Of a DNA stretch of 64,000 nucleotides, positions 9,900 to 19,387 are shown piece by piece. Both the position numbers and the translations under genes were made by a program. The stretch is from Campylobacter fetus subsp. fetus (GTDB lineage Bacteria > Campylobacterota > Campylobacteria > Campylobacterales > Campylobacteraceae). Below the pieces are notes generated by a model. It did no database searches. It was given only the letters and a program-made list of their open reading frames with translations, and was not told the origin of the DNA. Numbering within the stretch: the stretch's first letter is position 1; each line of letters opens with the position of its first letter. The stretch is from positions 992,001-1,056,000 of the forward strand of contig NZ_LS483431.1 in the NCBI RefSeq assembly GCF_900475935.1, written 5' to 3'.

Positions 9900-11415
9900 A
9901 AATATATTTAAGATATTAACAATTTTAGCAATATTTTTTAGTACTGAAGCATTAGCAAATGAATGCAAAAGCAGAGTTTTTAATATAAAAATCTCAAACA
10001 GCGTATCTACAGCAGAGATACTAAATCAACTTTCGGATATGTGTCATTTTAGCATTATACAAAATGACGAATATGCAAGTCAGGTACTGCAAAATCAGAT
10101 ATCTGGTATAAATATCAAAGATATGACGTTAAAAGAGATATTTGATATATTAATAAATCAAAACAATTTAGACTATACATTTTATAAAAATATACTAAAA
10201 ATTTCATCTATGCAGACTAAAATGTTTAAGATAGATTATATAACTTCGGTGAGAGAAGGAACTGCTATCATAAAAGCTTCTGTTGATTCATCTCCGTCTG
10301 AGGTTGGCGGAAACAATAATAATAACAATAACTCAAATACGAACGATCAAGCCGGATACGGACTTGATAATCATATAAAAACAACCGAAAAATTTGACTT
10401 TTGGCAAAATTTAAATGCAGAGTTAAAAGCTATACTAAACAACGGAAGCGAAAAACTGATAGCACCGGATCCTGTTATAAATACAAATGCGGGGCTCATA
10501 ACAGTTACTGGTACAAATACTCAGCTAAAAAGAGTAGGCGATTACTTAAATCAGCTTGAAAACAGACTTAAAAAACAAGTAATGATAGACGTATCCATAA
10601 TAGCAGTAGAACTAAGTAATTCATATACAAAAGGTATAGATTGGTCTAAATTTGAGCTTGGATTTAACAGCTATCTTGGAAACGATCCTGTTACAGGAGC
10701 TCCATCTAGTATACAATTTGGTACTGGCTCAGCAGGAAATCCGGCTCAAAGTCTAAGAAATATAACAGGCGGTTTTGTGCTTGGAGGCGGAATCAATCTA
10801 AGCATGGACGGAGTTTTAAATTTCCTCGAAACAAAAGGTAGAACAAAAGTCGTCTCAAGTCCTAAAATTATGACTATGAATAACCAACAAGCTCTAATTA
10901 CGGTTGGAGACAATATAAACTATAGAGTACAAGAAGACACAACAAATAACAACACGCAAACAGCAGTAACTAATACGACTTATACTCAATACTCAATATT
11001 TATCGGAATACTTTTAAATTTGCTTCCAGAAGTAAGCGATGATGGCAGGATAATGCTAAGAATAAATCCTAGTTTGAGTAGCTTTAAATACGGCGATGAT
11101 AATAGAAGACAAGCAAATATAAGAGAGATTGCCCCGGATACTTTACAAAAGAAACTATCTACAGTAGTTCAAGTAAATAGTGGAGATACCATCATTCTTG
11201 GTGGTTTGATCGGTGAAACAAAAGGTAAAGACAACACAAGCGTTCCGGTTCTTGGAGATATACCTCTGTTCGGAAATCTTTTTAAAAGCACTAAGGATTC
11301 AGTTAGCACAACAGAGCTTATCTTTATAATAACACCAAAAGTTATCAATAACGAAACTCCAAAACAGATACGAAATTCATTAAAAGAACTTGGATTTTCA
11401 GAGTCTGTCTTATGA
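9877..11415 (+). CDS. ctsD: Secretin of the type II secretion-like transformation system (CtsD/MshL-like)
   Basis: Outer-membrane channel for DNA uptake or pseudopilus passage. A signal peptide (ILTILAIFFSTEALA) is followed by an N0/STN-like domain (residues 35-110), an Asn-rich linker (about 145-160), an N1 domain (LIAPDPVINTNAGLITVTGT) and a secretin core. The core has the family's signature parts: TKVVSSPKIMTMNNQQALITVG and, near the end, VVQVNSGDTIILGGLI followed by VPVLGDIPLFGNLFKS. At 512 residues it lies in the MshL range. It overlaps ctsP by 4 bases. C. jejuni ctsD is required for natural transformation. Confidence 0.9.
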   Translation: MSLLITNKNIFKILTILAIFFSTEALANECKSRVFNIKISNSVSTAEILNQLSDMCHFSIIQNDEYASQVLQNQISGINIKDMTLKEIFDILINQNNLDYTFYKNILKISSMQTKMFKIDYITSVREGTAIIKASVDSSPSEVGGNNNNNNNSNTNDQAGYGLDNHIKTTEKFDFWQNLNAELKAILNNGSEKLIAPDPVINTNAGLITVTGTNTQLKRVGDYLNQLENRLKKQVMIDVSIIAVELSNSYTKGIDWSKFELGFNSYLGNDPVTGAPSSIQFGTGSAGNPAQSLRNITGGFVLGGGINLSMDGVLNFLETKGRTKVVSSPKIMTMNNQQALITVGDNINYRVQEDTTNNNTQTAVTNTTYTQYSIFIGILLNLLPEVSDDGRIMLRINPSLSSFKYGDDNRRQANIREIAPDTLQKKLSTVVQVNSGDTIILGGLIGETKGKDNTSVPVLGDIPLFGNLFKSTKDSVSTTELIFIITPKVINNETPKQIRNSLKELGFSESVL

Positions 11416-12227
11416 ATAACTACACTGCTTTAAAAGAGGTTTTTGTTGATGATAACGGTATTTTTGATTATGTAAATTTAGATAAATCCACTATCACATA
11501 TTACAAAATTTTAAACGCTCTTAAAAAACCTCTAAAGCTAGTGTTATTTTATGGAAAACCAGGATCCGGAAAGACATTTCTACTGCATAAAATTTATAAA
11601 GATATATCTCAAAAAGATAAAGTAATATTTTTCCCTCAACCATTTTTCAATGAAGCAGACTTCATAAATGCTCTTAGTATAGAGATTTTTAATCAAAAAA
11701 TTGAAAATCCAACATACGAGAACCTTATAGCAAACTATAAAAATAGTTTAAAAACGGATCAACATGAAAGTAAATATATAATTTTACTTTTAGATGAGGC
11801 GCAACTTTATCCTAATTTTTTAATAGAAAAAATAAGACTAATGGCAGATACTAGGCTATTTAAGATACTTTTTACCGTACATAAAACAGATGAGGAAGAC
11901 ACACTGGCTAAGGATTATTTTCGTACCAGAATTTGGGAAAATATCGAATTAGAAAGCTCGAGTCTGGATGAAATATGCTTATATATAGAAAAAAAGTTGG
12001 TTTTTCATAATCTCCATAGTTATTTTGATATGTACAATATAAATCATATAAAACTTATATATAAATTAACTAATGGAAATTTAAGAGTACTAAATAAGCT
12101 GTTATATAAAATATATGAAATTTATGAATATTATGAAGAAAGCAGACCATCAACCATAAAAAATAGACGTCTATTAAAAAAAGTAGTGGAAATGGCTGCC
12201 ATAGACTCGGGACTTATAAATGCTTGA
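11412..12227 (+). CDS. ctsP: ExeA/MshM-like AAA ATPase of the transformation system
   Basis: A cytoplasmic P-loop ATPase with Walker A YGKPGSGKT near residue 46 and Walker B IILLLDEAQLY. The sensor region is ILFTVHKT, and the winged C-terminal lid is LIYKLTNGNLRVLNKLLYKIYEIY. This is the AAA module of ExeA/GspA/MshM. No membrane segment or peptidoglycan-binding domain is present, unlike full-length ExeA. It overlaps ctsD by 4 bases and ctsX by 8. C. jejuni CtsP is a nucleotide-binding competence protein that works with CtsX at the membrane. Confidence 0.85.
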   Translation: MNNYTALKEVFVDDNGIFDYVNLDKSTITYYKILNALKKPLKLVLFYGKPGSGKTFLLHKIYKDISQKDKVIFFPQPFFNEADFINALSIEIFNQKIENPTYENLIANYKNSLKTDQHESKYIILLLDEAQLYPNFLIEKIRLMADTRLFKILFTVHKTDEEDTLAKDYFRTRIWENIELESSSLDEICLYIEKKLVFHNLHSYFDMYNINHIKLIYKLTNGNLRVLNKLLYKIYEIYEYYEESRPSTIKNRRLLKKVVEMAAIDSGLINA

Positions 12228-13149
12228 TTCTTATGAAATACAAGAAATGGAAAACAAATGGAAAAAATATAACAGAAATAGAAATAAAAAACTATATATG
12301 TTATCTGCTACGATACTTATATGCTTAAGCATTGGTATATCTGCTGGGTATTTTATAGATCTATATATGAAAAAACAAAGCGATATGCTTCAAAATGAAA
12401 TAGCAAATATAAATTTAAAAAAACACGTAAATGAACTAAAAGAAAAAGCAAAAATAGCTAAACAAAAGCTAGAACAACAAAGAGCTCAAGACGAAAAAGA
12501 GCTACTAGAACAAGCTAAAAAAGATGATGTAGGCTTTAATCTAGATATCGAAAAACAAACCACTCTAGATGAATCGTTGCCAAATCAGCAAACAAAGCAA
12601 AAAATAAAAGATATAAAAACTGCAGATAACAACAATGTCTTAATACCAAAAATCATCTCTCAAAACGCTTTACCAAATTTAAACGATTCTGAAATTACAA
12701 ATCAGCGTATCATTTCTGATTTGCCTCTACCTCAAGATACTAAAATTTTGGAATTTTCAGAAACAAATCAGAGCGAATCAAATCAATATCAAAATCAGGC
12801 GCAAAATAAAAACCAAGCACAAAACAGCATAAAAATTGAATCTCAAACCATAGATATGTCAGTAGAATCTCTAAAATCTAAATTTGATAGTACGAATGAT
12901 ATAAAATACGCTATTTTACTAGCTGAAGAGTTTTACAAACAAAACGACTATGAAAATGCTATAAAATGGGCTTTTACGATAAATAGTATAGATGAAAACG
13001 AGGTAAAAGGCTGGGTTATCTTTGCTAAAGCGAAGTATAAAATAGGCAAAAAAGAAGACGCGCTAACAGTTCTTAATGCACTACAAGAGAAAAATAGATC
13101 AGCTAGCATAGAAGAGCTTATAGAGCAGATCAAAAAAGAAACTTTATAA
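12220..13149 (+). CDS. ctsX: Bitopic TPR protein of the transformation system (CtsX/MshN-like)
   Basis: A charged cytoplasmic N-terminus of about 26 residues, one membrane helix (residues 27-47), a long Lys/Glu/Gln-rich coiled coil (about 60-110), and a low-complexity Asn/Gln stretch (about 185-215). The C-terminus has TPR-like helices (LAEEFYKQNDYENAIKWAF, AKAKYKIGKKEDALTVL). The ATPase/TPR pair ctsP-ctsX corresponds in order and layout to mshM-mshN. In C. jejuni, CtsX recruits CtsP to the membrane. The low-complexity part is expected to vary between strains. Confidence 0.8.
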   Translation: MLDSYEIQEMENKWKKYNRNRNKKLYMLSATILICLSIGISAGYFIDLYMKKQSDMLQNEIANINLKKHVNELKEKAKIAKQKLEQQRAQDEKELLEQAKKDDVGFNLDIEKQTTLDESLPNQQTKQKIKDIKTADNNNVLIPKIISQNALPNLNDSEITNQRIISDLPLPQDTKILEFSETNQSESNQYQNQAQNKNQAQNSIKIESQTIDMSVESLKSKFDSTNDIKYAILLAEEFYKQNDYENAIKWAFTINSIDENEVKGWVIFAKAKYKIGKKEDALTVLNALQEKNRSASIEELIEQIKKETL

Positions 13150-13162
13150 TGGTAAAAAAAAT

Positions 13163-14959
13163 ATGAATGAAAAAAATGATATTTCAGGACCTGAGTTTTA
13201 TCAAAACAAAAACGCCCAACTAAGTCAAATAGATAAACAAGTTTTACTCACTCTAATCAGAGATGGAAAACTCAGTCAAAACAATGCAAATGATTTAGAA
13301 ACAAAGATAAACGCCAACAACATAAAAGATATTTTGATGGAGTATGCAAATATATCTTATGATGATTTTATAAATACTATTTTAGATCTTTATAGGCGCG
13401 ATAGAGTAACTCTAAAAGATATTACAGACCATTTTTTATTAGATTTAGAGGAGTTCTTAAAAGATGTTGCAAAACAGTTTAGGCTGGAGTATTTAAATTT
13501 AGAAAACATTAAACTCAATTATAATCTCATTGAAAAAGTATCTGCGGTACAGCTAAAAAAGCTCGGTGCACTTCCTATAAAAGAAGATGAGATAAATGTA
13601 TATGTTGCACTAAAAAATCCATTTGATTTAGACGCTCAAGATAGAATCGGTCATATTTTTAATAGAAAATTACTCAAAGTAGTAGTATGTGATCCAAATA
13701 ACATAGATAAATACATGAGCAAAATAGAATTAAATGAGAGCGTAAAAGGCATAATCAACGAAATCAGAAAAGAACTCGGCAGCCAAACTACACAAGATAG
13801 CGATAGCAGCGGTATTTTAAAGCTCATTGAAACGATCTTAAGGATATCTATACAAAACAGAGCAAGCGATATCCATATAGAGCCTACAGAAACAAACTGT
13901 ATCGTAAGAAGCCGGATCGATGGAATGCTCGCTGAGACTTTTGTATTTGATAAAGATATATATCCACCTTTAATAAGCCGCATAAAACTCTTATCAAATA
14001 TGGATATAGCCGAACGTAGAAAACCTCAAGACGGGCGTTTTTCTGCTCATATATTAAACAGAGAATATGATTTTCGTATATCGACTTTGCCGATTTTAAA
14101 CGGAGAAAGTTTAGTTTTAAGAATACTTGATAAATCCAAAGTGGTAATAAGCTTAGAAAATTTAGGTATGCGTCAACAAAATTTCTCTAAATTTACTCAC
14201 TCGATGCATCAACCTTATGGCATAATTTTAGTAACAGGACCTACTGGAAGCGGTAAATCAACTACTTTATACGGTGCTTTAAACGATATAAAAAGCGTAG
14301 AAAAAAAGATTATTACCGTAGAAGATCCAGTAGAATACCAATTAAATATGATCCAACAAGTGCATGTAAACGAAAAAGCGGGTCTTACGTTTTCTGTAGC
14401 GTTAAGATCGATATTACGTCAAGATCCAGATATCATAATGATAGGAGAAATAAGAGATCAAGATACATTAAGAATCGCCATACAAGCAGCATTAACTGGT
14501 CACCTTGTATTTTCTACACTACACACAAACGATGCAATCTCAGCGATAACTCGTATGATAGACATGGGCGTTGAAAGCTACTTAGTAAGCGGAGCTTTGA
14601 TAGCTATAGAAGCTCAACGTCTAATAAGAAAACTCTGTCCTCACTGTAAACAAAAAATAGCTCTATCTGCAAACATCATAAAAGACATACAAAAACAGCT
14701 TCCTAGCGAGTATCAATTTTATAAAAGCGTAGGATGTGAGCTATGTTCTCAAACAGGATTTTTAGGGCGTGAAATGATAAGCGAAATTTTGCCTATAAGT
14801 GATAAAATATCGTCTATGATAGCAAGTGAAGCTTCAAAAGACGAGCTTAAAAAAGTTGCATATGAAGAGGGTTTTACGGATATGTTTTATGATGGAATCA
14901 TAAGAGCGGCAAACGGAATTACAACGATAGAAGAGATATATAGAGTAGCAAAAGTATGA
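13163..14959 (+). CDS. ctsE: Type II secretion/type IV pilus assembly ATPase (CtsE, GspE/MshE family)
   Basis: Hexameric ATPase that powers pseudopilus assembly. An N-terminal MshEN-type domain (residues about 60-180) precedes the ATPase core: Walker A TGPTGSGKSTT near residue 357, Asp box VEDPVEYQ, Walker B IIMIGEIRDQDT, His box LTGHLVFSTLHTND. A four-cysteine zinc site follows (CPHC near residue 493 and CELC about 38 residues on). At 598 residues it is full length. It is separated from ctsX by 13 bases and overlaps ctsF by 4. C. jejuni ctsE mutants are defective in transformation. Confidence 0.95.
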   Translation: MNEKNDISGPEFYQNKNAQLSQIDKQVLLTLIRDGKLSQNNANDLETKINANNIKDILMEYANISYDDFINTILDLYRRDRVTLKDITDHFLLDLEEFLKDVAKQFRLEYLNLENIKLNYNLIEKVSAVQLKKLGALPIKEDEINVYVALKNPFDLDAQDRIGHIFNRKLLKVVVCDPNNIDKYMSKIELNESVKGIINEIRKELGSQTTQDSDSSGILKLIETILRISIQNRASDIHIEPTETNCIVRSRIDGMLAETFVFDKDIYPPLISRIKLLSNMDIAERRKPQDGRFSAHILNREYDFRISTLPILNGESLVLRILDKSKVVISLENLGMRQQNFSKFTHSMHQPYGIILVTGPTGSGKSTTLYGALNDIKSVEKKIITVEDPVEYQLNMIQQVHVNEKAGLTFSVALRSILRQDPDIIMIGEIRDQDTLRIAIQAALTGHLVFSTLHTNDAISAITRMIDMGVESYLVSGALIAIEAQRLIRKLCPHCKQKIALSANIIKDIQKQLPSEYQFYKSVGCELCSQTGFLGREMISEILPISDKISSMIASEASKDELKKVAYEEGFTDMFYDGIIRAANGITTIEEIYRVAKV

Positions 14960-16197
14960 AGATATATGAAGTAGAACAAATAATAAAAGCTAAACGCAAT
15001 AAGATATATATAAAAGCTGAAAATAGAGTAGAAGCAAAAGAAACCGCTATGAAACAAAACAGAGGAATCGTAATAAAAGTAACAGAAACCAAAACTGTAC
15101 CTCTTGATATGCAAATAAGCGAAATCAAACAAAAACTAACTCAAAAATTATTATATCCAAAGGTAAAAATACCAAATTTAGTAGCTTGTATAAGACAGTT
15201 AAGCGTTATGACAAATGCCGGTATATCAATACACGATAGCATAAAAGAGGTTATAAAATCAACAACGGATAAAAGGCTAAAACTAATTTTTGAAAATGTA
15301 AATGATGATTTAAATGCCGGAATGAGCATCACAGAGTCTTTAAATTTATATAGCGATGAACTAGGGAATGTTGTTATAGCAATGGTAAGACTTGGTGAAG
15401 AGTCCGGAAATATGGCAGAATCTCTACAAAAATTAGCTGAAATACTACAAGAAATTTGGGATAATCAAAGAAAATTTAAAAAAGCCATTCGATACCCTAC
15501 TTTAGTTATTTGCGCTATAGCAATAGCTTTTGTACTGCTTATGGTGCTTGTAGTTCCGACATTTAGAGATATTTTTGAACAGCTAAATGCAGAACTTCCT
15601 TTGCCTACTAGAATACTCCTAAATATAGAATATCTTATTACAAACTATGGATTTATCTGCTTAGGAGGTATCGTTTTATTTCTATTTATCTTAACTAATT
15701 TATATAAGAAAAATGGAAAATTTAAAAATATATTTGATAAATATATTTTAAAAGTTTATCTAATAAAAAATATTATATTTTTTTCATCTATGAGTAGATT
15801 TAATCTCATATTTACTGAACTTGTTCGAGCAGGTATACCTATAAATGACGCTCTTGATACGGCTTGTGTGACGATTTCAAATTCATATATTAAAAATAAA
15901 CTTTTAGGCGTAAAAGTAAATGTACAAAGAGGAAATCCACTAAATTATGCATTTAGCGAAACCAAACTATATGAAGGTATGCTTTTACAAATGATAAGTG
16001 CCGGAGAAAAAAGCGGTAGTTTAGACTCTATGCTTGAGAAAGTTACAGACTACTATAAAGAGAAATTTAATACTCTAATTGACAACATATCAAGCTATAT
16101 TGAGCCGATACTACTCGTATTTATAGCTGCTACCATAATACTCCTTGGTCTAGGTATATTTTTACCGATGTGGGATATGGCGAATGCTGTAAAATAA
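14956..16197 (+). CDS. ctsF: Type II secretion inner-membrane platform protein (CtsF, GspF/MshG family)
   Basis: Polytopic inner-membrane core of the assembly platform. Two repeated GspF domains (residues about 75-195 and 275-400) flank the central membrane hairpin. Membrane helices are seen near 177-198 (LVICAIAIAFVLLMVLVVP), 225-248 and 380-400. The signature LVACIRQLSVMTNAGISIHDSI starts the first domain and ELVRAGIPINDALDTA the second. At 413 residues it has the family length. It is the last gene of the operon; no pseudopilin or prepilin peptidase gene lies beside it, so those parts must be encoded elsewhere. Confidence 0.94.
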   Translation: MKIYEVEQIIKAKRNKIYIKAENRVEAKETAMKQNRGIVIKVTETKTVPLDMQISEIKQKLTQKLLYPKVKIPNLVACIRQLSVMTNAGISIHDSIKEVIKSTTDKRLKLIFENVNDDLNAGMSITESLNLYSDELGNVVIAMVRLGEESGNMAESLQKLAEILQEIWDNQRKFKKAIRYPTLVICAIAIAFVLLMVLVVPTFRDIFEQLNAELPLPTRILLNIEYLITNYGFICLGGIVLFLFILTNLYKKNGKFKNIFDKYILKVYLIKNIIFFSSMSRFNLIFTELVRAGIPINDALDTACVTISNSYIKNKLLGVKVNVQRGNPLNYAFSETKLYEGMLLQMISAGEKSGSLDSMLEKVTDYYKEKFNTLIDNISSYIEPILLVFIAATIILLGLGIFLPMWDMANAVK

Positions 16198-16257
16198 TAT
16201 AACTTTAATATAACATATGATAATATTATAAACTTAAATTTATAATAAAGGAATCAT

Positions 16258-16773
16258 ATGAAAGACAGCCTCGGGCTATTAGAAAAGGATATAGATGAAG
16301 AGGCGTTTTTAGTCTCTAAAACAGACTTAAAAGGCGACATTACATACTGCAATCAAACTTTTTTAGAAGTAGTAAATTCAAAAAACAAAGATCTAATAGG
16401 AAAACATCATAACATAGTAAGACATCCAGATATGCCTAAATTTGTCTTTCAACTGCTATGGAAAAGAATAAAAAACAAACAAGAAATCTTTGCATTTGTT
16501 AAAAATAGAACTTTCGATCAAGCTTATTACTGGGTTTGCGCAAATGTTACACCATCCATTGATGAACACGGAAATATAATCGGCTACTACTCAGTAAGGC
16601 GCAAAGCAAGCAAAGAAGCGATAAAAACCATAGTCCCGATATATCAAAAAATGGTTGAATTGGAAAAAACAGGAGGCGTAGAAGCTTCTTCTAAATTTAT
16701 AAATAGTTTTCTAACTCAAAACAATACCACTTATGATTGTTTCATAAATAATTTACAGCGTTCTAAAGGATAA
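16258..16773 (+). CDS. PAS-domain signalling protein (CetB/Aer-PAS-like)
   Basis: A soluble 171-residue protein made of one PAS domain (residues about 12-120). It has the motifs typical of energy-taxis PAS proteins: [39 protein letters not shown] and [13 protein letters not shown] domains of this type in Campylobacter CetB and in Aer bind FAD and sense redox or energy state. It ends 2 bases before a soluble chemoreceptor-like gene, the same partner logic as CetB with CetA, where sensing and signalling parts are separate chains. Flavin binding is inferred. It has its own AAAGGA ribosome site. Confidence 0.85.
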   Translation: MKDSLGLLEKDIDEEAFLVSKTDLKGDITYCNQTFLEVVNSKNKDLIGKHHNIVRHPDMPKFVFQLLWKRIKNKQEIFAFVKNRTFDQAYYWVCANVTPSIDEHGNIIGYYSVRRKASKEAIKTIVPIYQKMVELEKTGGVEASSKFINSFLTQNNTTYDCFINNLQRSKG

Positions 16774-16775
16774 AA

Positions 16776-18056
16776 ATGTCAATATTTAGCAAAAATAGTA
16801 GTTTTGATGAAAAACTATATGAGCAAATTTTATATGTCGCTACTCAAGCTGCAAACGGAAAACTGGAAGCTAGGATTACAGATGTAGATAAAAATTCCAA
16901 ACTAACACAAATAGCAGTATGCATAAACAATCTTTTAGATCAAATAGAAGCGCTACAAAGAGAAATCGATACAAGCATAAAAGCTTCAAGAAACGGACTT
17001 GAATATAGAAATATCTACACTCAAGGATTCAAAGGATTATTTAAAGTAAATGCTAAATCAATGAGCGAGGGCGTATCTGGGGTATTGGAAGGTGAAAAAG
17101 GCAAAATCAGAGGTATATTATCACAAAAATTATGTGAGTTAGGAAACGGAAACAAAGGTATAGCAGATATCAAAAAAGATCTTCAAAAAAGCGTAAAAGA
17201 TCTAAATCAAGTAGTAAGCTCATCGCAAACAACGGCTACATTGGCGCAAGATAGCATAAAAAATGTTAATGAACTTTGCGTAAATTTTGATAATATAACA
17301 AAAAACTCAAATCAAACAACACAAACAATAAACCAAAGAGCGAATGAAATAAGCAATGTCATAAGTCTGATAAAAGATATCGCAGATCAAACAAATCTTC
17401 TTGCTCTAAATGCAGCCATAGAAGCAGCACGTGCAGGTGAGCACGGACGTGGATTTGCGGTTGTTGCAGATGAAGTTAGAAAACTAGCCGAAAATACTAC
17501 AAAAGCTACAAACGATATCGATTTAAACGTAAATTTACTCTCTCAAGAAGCAGATGAGTTAAATAAGAACTCAGATATGATAAATAAAATAGCTCAAACT
17601 GCTGCAAAAAATACGCAAGATCTAAAAGACGCATTAAGCAAATTTAGTTTTGATGCGCAAAATACCGCACAAATTGCAGAACTAACTCAAAACAAAACTA
17701 TGGGAATTCTAACTAAACTTGATATCGTTATGTATAAAACAGCTGCGTATAACAACACTTTAAACCAGCTAGGATGCACTCAGGAACTATCAGATCAAGA
17801 ATCAGATATCATAAATAATTACAAAAATAGTTTTGAATCTAGATTCACAAAGGATAAATTTTGCATTAAAACCAAAGAAGAACTACATGCCATAACAGAT
17901 ATGGTAAAGCAAAATGTTTCAGAGTCGAAATCAGGATATAATCTGCAAAATATAGACAAATTTATAAATCAATTTATAAAAATAGAGGATAAAAGCGCTA
18001 CCATTTTCTCAAACATAGATCAAATGATAGCAAATAGTAGTCAGAACAAAAAATAA
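16776..18056 (+). CDS. Soluble methyl-accepting chemotaxis-type signalling protein with CZB-like C-terminus
   Basis: A 426-residue protein without a signal peptide or membrane helix. Residues 1-130 include a HAMP/linker-like helical region. The chemoreceptor hairpin tip is near residues 197-240 ([21 protein letters not shown]). After it, about residue 310 onward, [15 protein letters not shown] and [14 protein letters not shown] resemble a chemoreceptor zinc-binding (CZB) domain. The first His is Ile and the CxxGxW segment is missing, so zinc binding is doubtful. It follows the PAS gene directly and is probably its output partner. It is convergent with yqeY, with only 3 bases between the stops. 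Confidence 0.85.
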   Translation: MSIFSKNSSFDEKLYEQILYVATQAANGKLEARITDVDKNSKLTQIAVCINNLLDQIEALQREIDTSIKASRNGLEYRNIYTQGFKGLFKVNAKSMSEGVSGVLEGEKGKIRGILSQKLCELGNGNKGIADIKKDLQKSVKDLNQVVSSSQTTATLAQDSIKNVNELCVNFDNITKNSNQTTQTINQRANEISNVISLIKDIADQTNLLALNAAIEAARAGEHGRGFAVVADEVRKLAENTTKATNDIDLNVNLLSQEADELNKNSDMINKIAQTAAKNTQDLKDALSKFSFDAQNTAQIAELTQNKTMGILTKLDIVMYKTAAYNNTLNQLGCTQELSDQESDIINNYKNSFESRFTKDKFCIKTKEELHAITDMVKQNVSESKSGYNLQNIDKFINQFIKIEDKSATIFSNIDQMIANSSQNKK

Positions 18057-18059
18057 TGA

Positions 18060-18506
18060 TTATTTTGTCAGCATTTTTTTAGCACAATCACTCATTCTCT
18101 TGCCGTCGCAACTAGCGCCAAGCTCTTCTTTTGCAACTTTCATAAGTGCGCCTAGATCTTTAATACTAGCAAAATTATTTTTACTTATTAAATTTTGTAG
18201 TTTTTCTTCAAGCTCACAGTCGCTTAGTTGCGTTGGCAAATATGAACTTATGATATTTACCTCTTCAAGCTCTTTTTGTTCTAAATCCTCTCTACCGCCT
18301 GCTTTATACTGAGAAGCAGACTCATTTCTACGCTTTATCTCGGTTTGTAAAATAGCAAAGATTCTCTCATCACTAAGAGTAATTCTCTCATCAACTTCGA
18401 TCTGTTTAAAAGCTGAGCTAATCATTCTTAAAGTATCGCGACGAAAATTATCTTTTGATTTCATCGCCTCTTTTATATCATTTAAAATACGCTCTTTTAC
18501 ACTCAT
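18060..18506 (-). CDS. yqeY: GatB/YqeY domain protein
   Basis: A 148-residue YqeY-family protein. The fold is the tail domain of GatB, which binds tRNA in the amidotransferase, but the stand-alone protein's role is not established. The typical start is present (LNDIKEAMKSKDNFRRDTLRMI), followed by DERIFAILQTEIKRRNESA and the C-terminal VAKEELGASCDGKRMSDCAKKML. It is the last gene of a long minus-strand run, 2 bases after the Ppx/GppA-like gene. Confidence 0.92.
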   Translation of the reverse strand: MSVKERILNDIKEAMKSKDNFRRDTLRMISSAFKQIEVDERITLSDERIFAILQTEIKRRNESASQYKAGGREDLEQKELEEVNIISSYLPTQLSDCELEEKLQNLISKNNFASIKDLGALMKVAKEELGASCDGKRMSDCAKKMLTK

Positions 18507-18508
18507 TT

Positions 18509-19387
18509 TTACTCCTTTAAATTTAATAATCCAAGCTTACTGGCTACTGCTATTCCTTCTCTTAACCCATCGTCTATCACTATATATGGAACGCTAAATT
18601 CTTCTAATATCGGTTTTAAAAGATAAATTCCGGCTATTACTAAAGAAGTCCTATTTTTACCTACTAAACTATCTTTGTCATTTGATAAAGATAGTTTTAA
18701 TAGAGCTGCGTCAAAATCCTCAAGATCTAAAATAGCTCCATTTATCATTTTAGCGTCATAATTCTCATATTTTAGTCCAAGTTTTAAGGCAACCACGCTA
18801 GTTGGAACTCCAGACGTAAGAATAATATTTTTAAAATTAAATTTAGAAATAAAGCTCAAAGCATCTTGAATTTTATCTTTAGCGACTATTTTAAACTTTG
18901 CTTCATCGCTACAACACTCCTCGCAAAACCTTACAATTCCAAATTTAAAACTCTTAAACTCATTTGCAAAACTTATCTCAGTGCTAGCACCGCCAAGATC
19001 TATCAGCAAAGATTCATCTATATGAAATCCAAGTTTCAAAGCTCTATTTTCCACACCCAATCTTGCTAATTTAGCCTCCAAATTTCCACTAATGATATTA
19101 AATTTAATACCAAAATCACGTTCAATATCATAAAAAAAATCTTTAGCATTTGATGCTAGCCTAAAAGCCTCAGTGGCAACTGCTATATGGCTATCATTTT
19201 TAAAATCAAACGTAACGATAATTTCACCAAGAGCCTCAGTAATACGCATTTTTGCTGCCATACTAAGACCTTCGCTGCTTAAATTTCTAGCTGAGCCGAC
19301 TATCTTTTCATAACTTTGGGTAATCTCAAGATTATCATCCATAGCGCAAACTCGTATAGTATTTGAGCCAAGATCTATGCAGATCAT
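18509..19387 (-). CDS. Ppx/GppA-family phosphatase (short form)
   Basis: An actin-like phosphatase of the exopolyphosphatase/pppGpp phosphatase family, acting on polyphosphate or (p)ppGpp. The phosphate loops are visible: MICIDLGSNTIRVCAM at the N-terminus and LLIDLGGASTEISF near residue 135, with IDDGLREGIA at the end. At 292 residues only the two catalytic subdomains are present, without the C-terminal HD-like domain of E. coli enzymes. Short forms are usual in Campylobacter. It overlaps cca by 4 bases. The substrate cannot be decided from sequence. Confidence 0.88.
   Translation of the reverse strand: MICIDLGSNTIRVCAMDDNLEITQSYEKIVGSARNLSSEGLSMAAKMRITEALGEIIVTFDFKNDSHIAVATEAFRLASNAKDFFYDIERDFGIKFNIISGNLEAKLARLGVENRALKLGFHIDESLLIDLGGASTEISFANEFKSFKFGIVRFCEECCSDEAKFKIVAKDKIQDALSFISKFNFKNIILTSGVPTSVVALKLGLKYENYDAKMINGAILDLEDFDAALLKLSLSNDKDSLVGKNRTSLVIAGIYLLKPILEEFSVPYIVIDDGLREGIAVASKLGLLNLKE

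Noticed and set aside
12780-12830. Gln/Asn-rich repeats in ctsX as a phase-variable tract
   Set aside because: The repeats are imperfect and not a simple slippage unit; they are better read as low-complexity linker.
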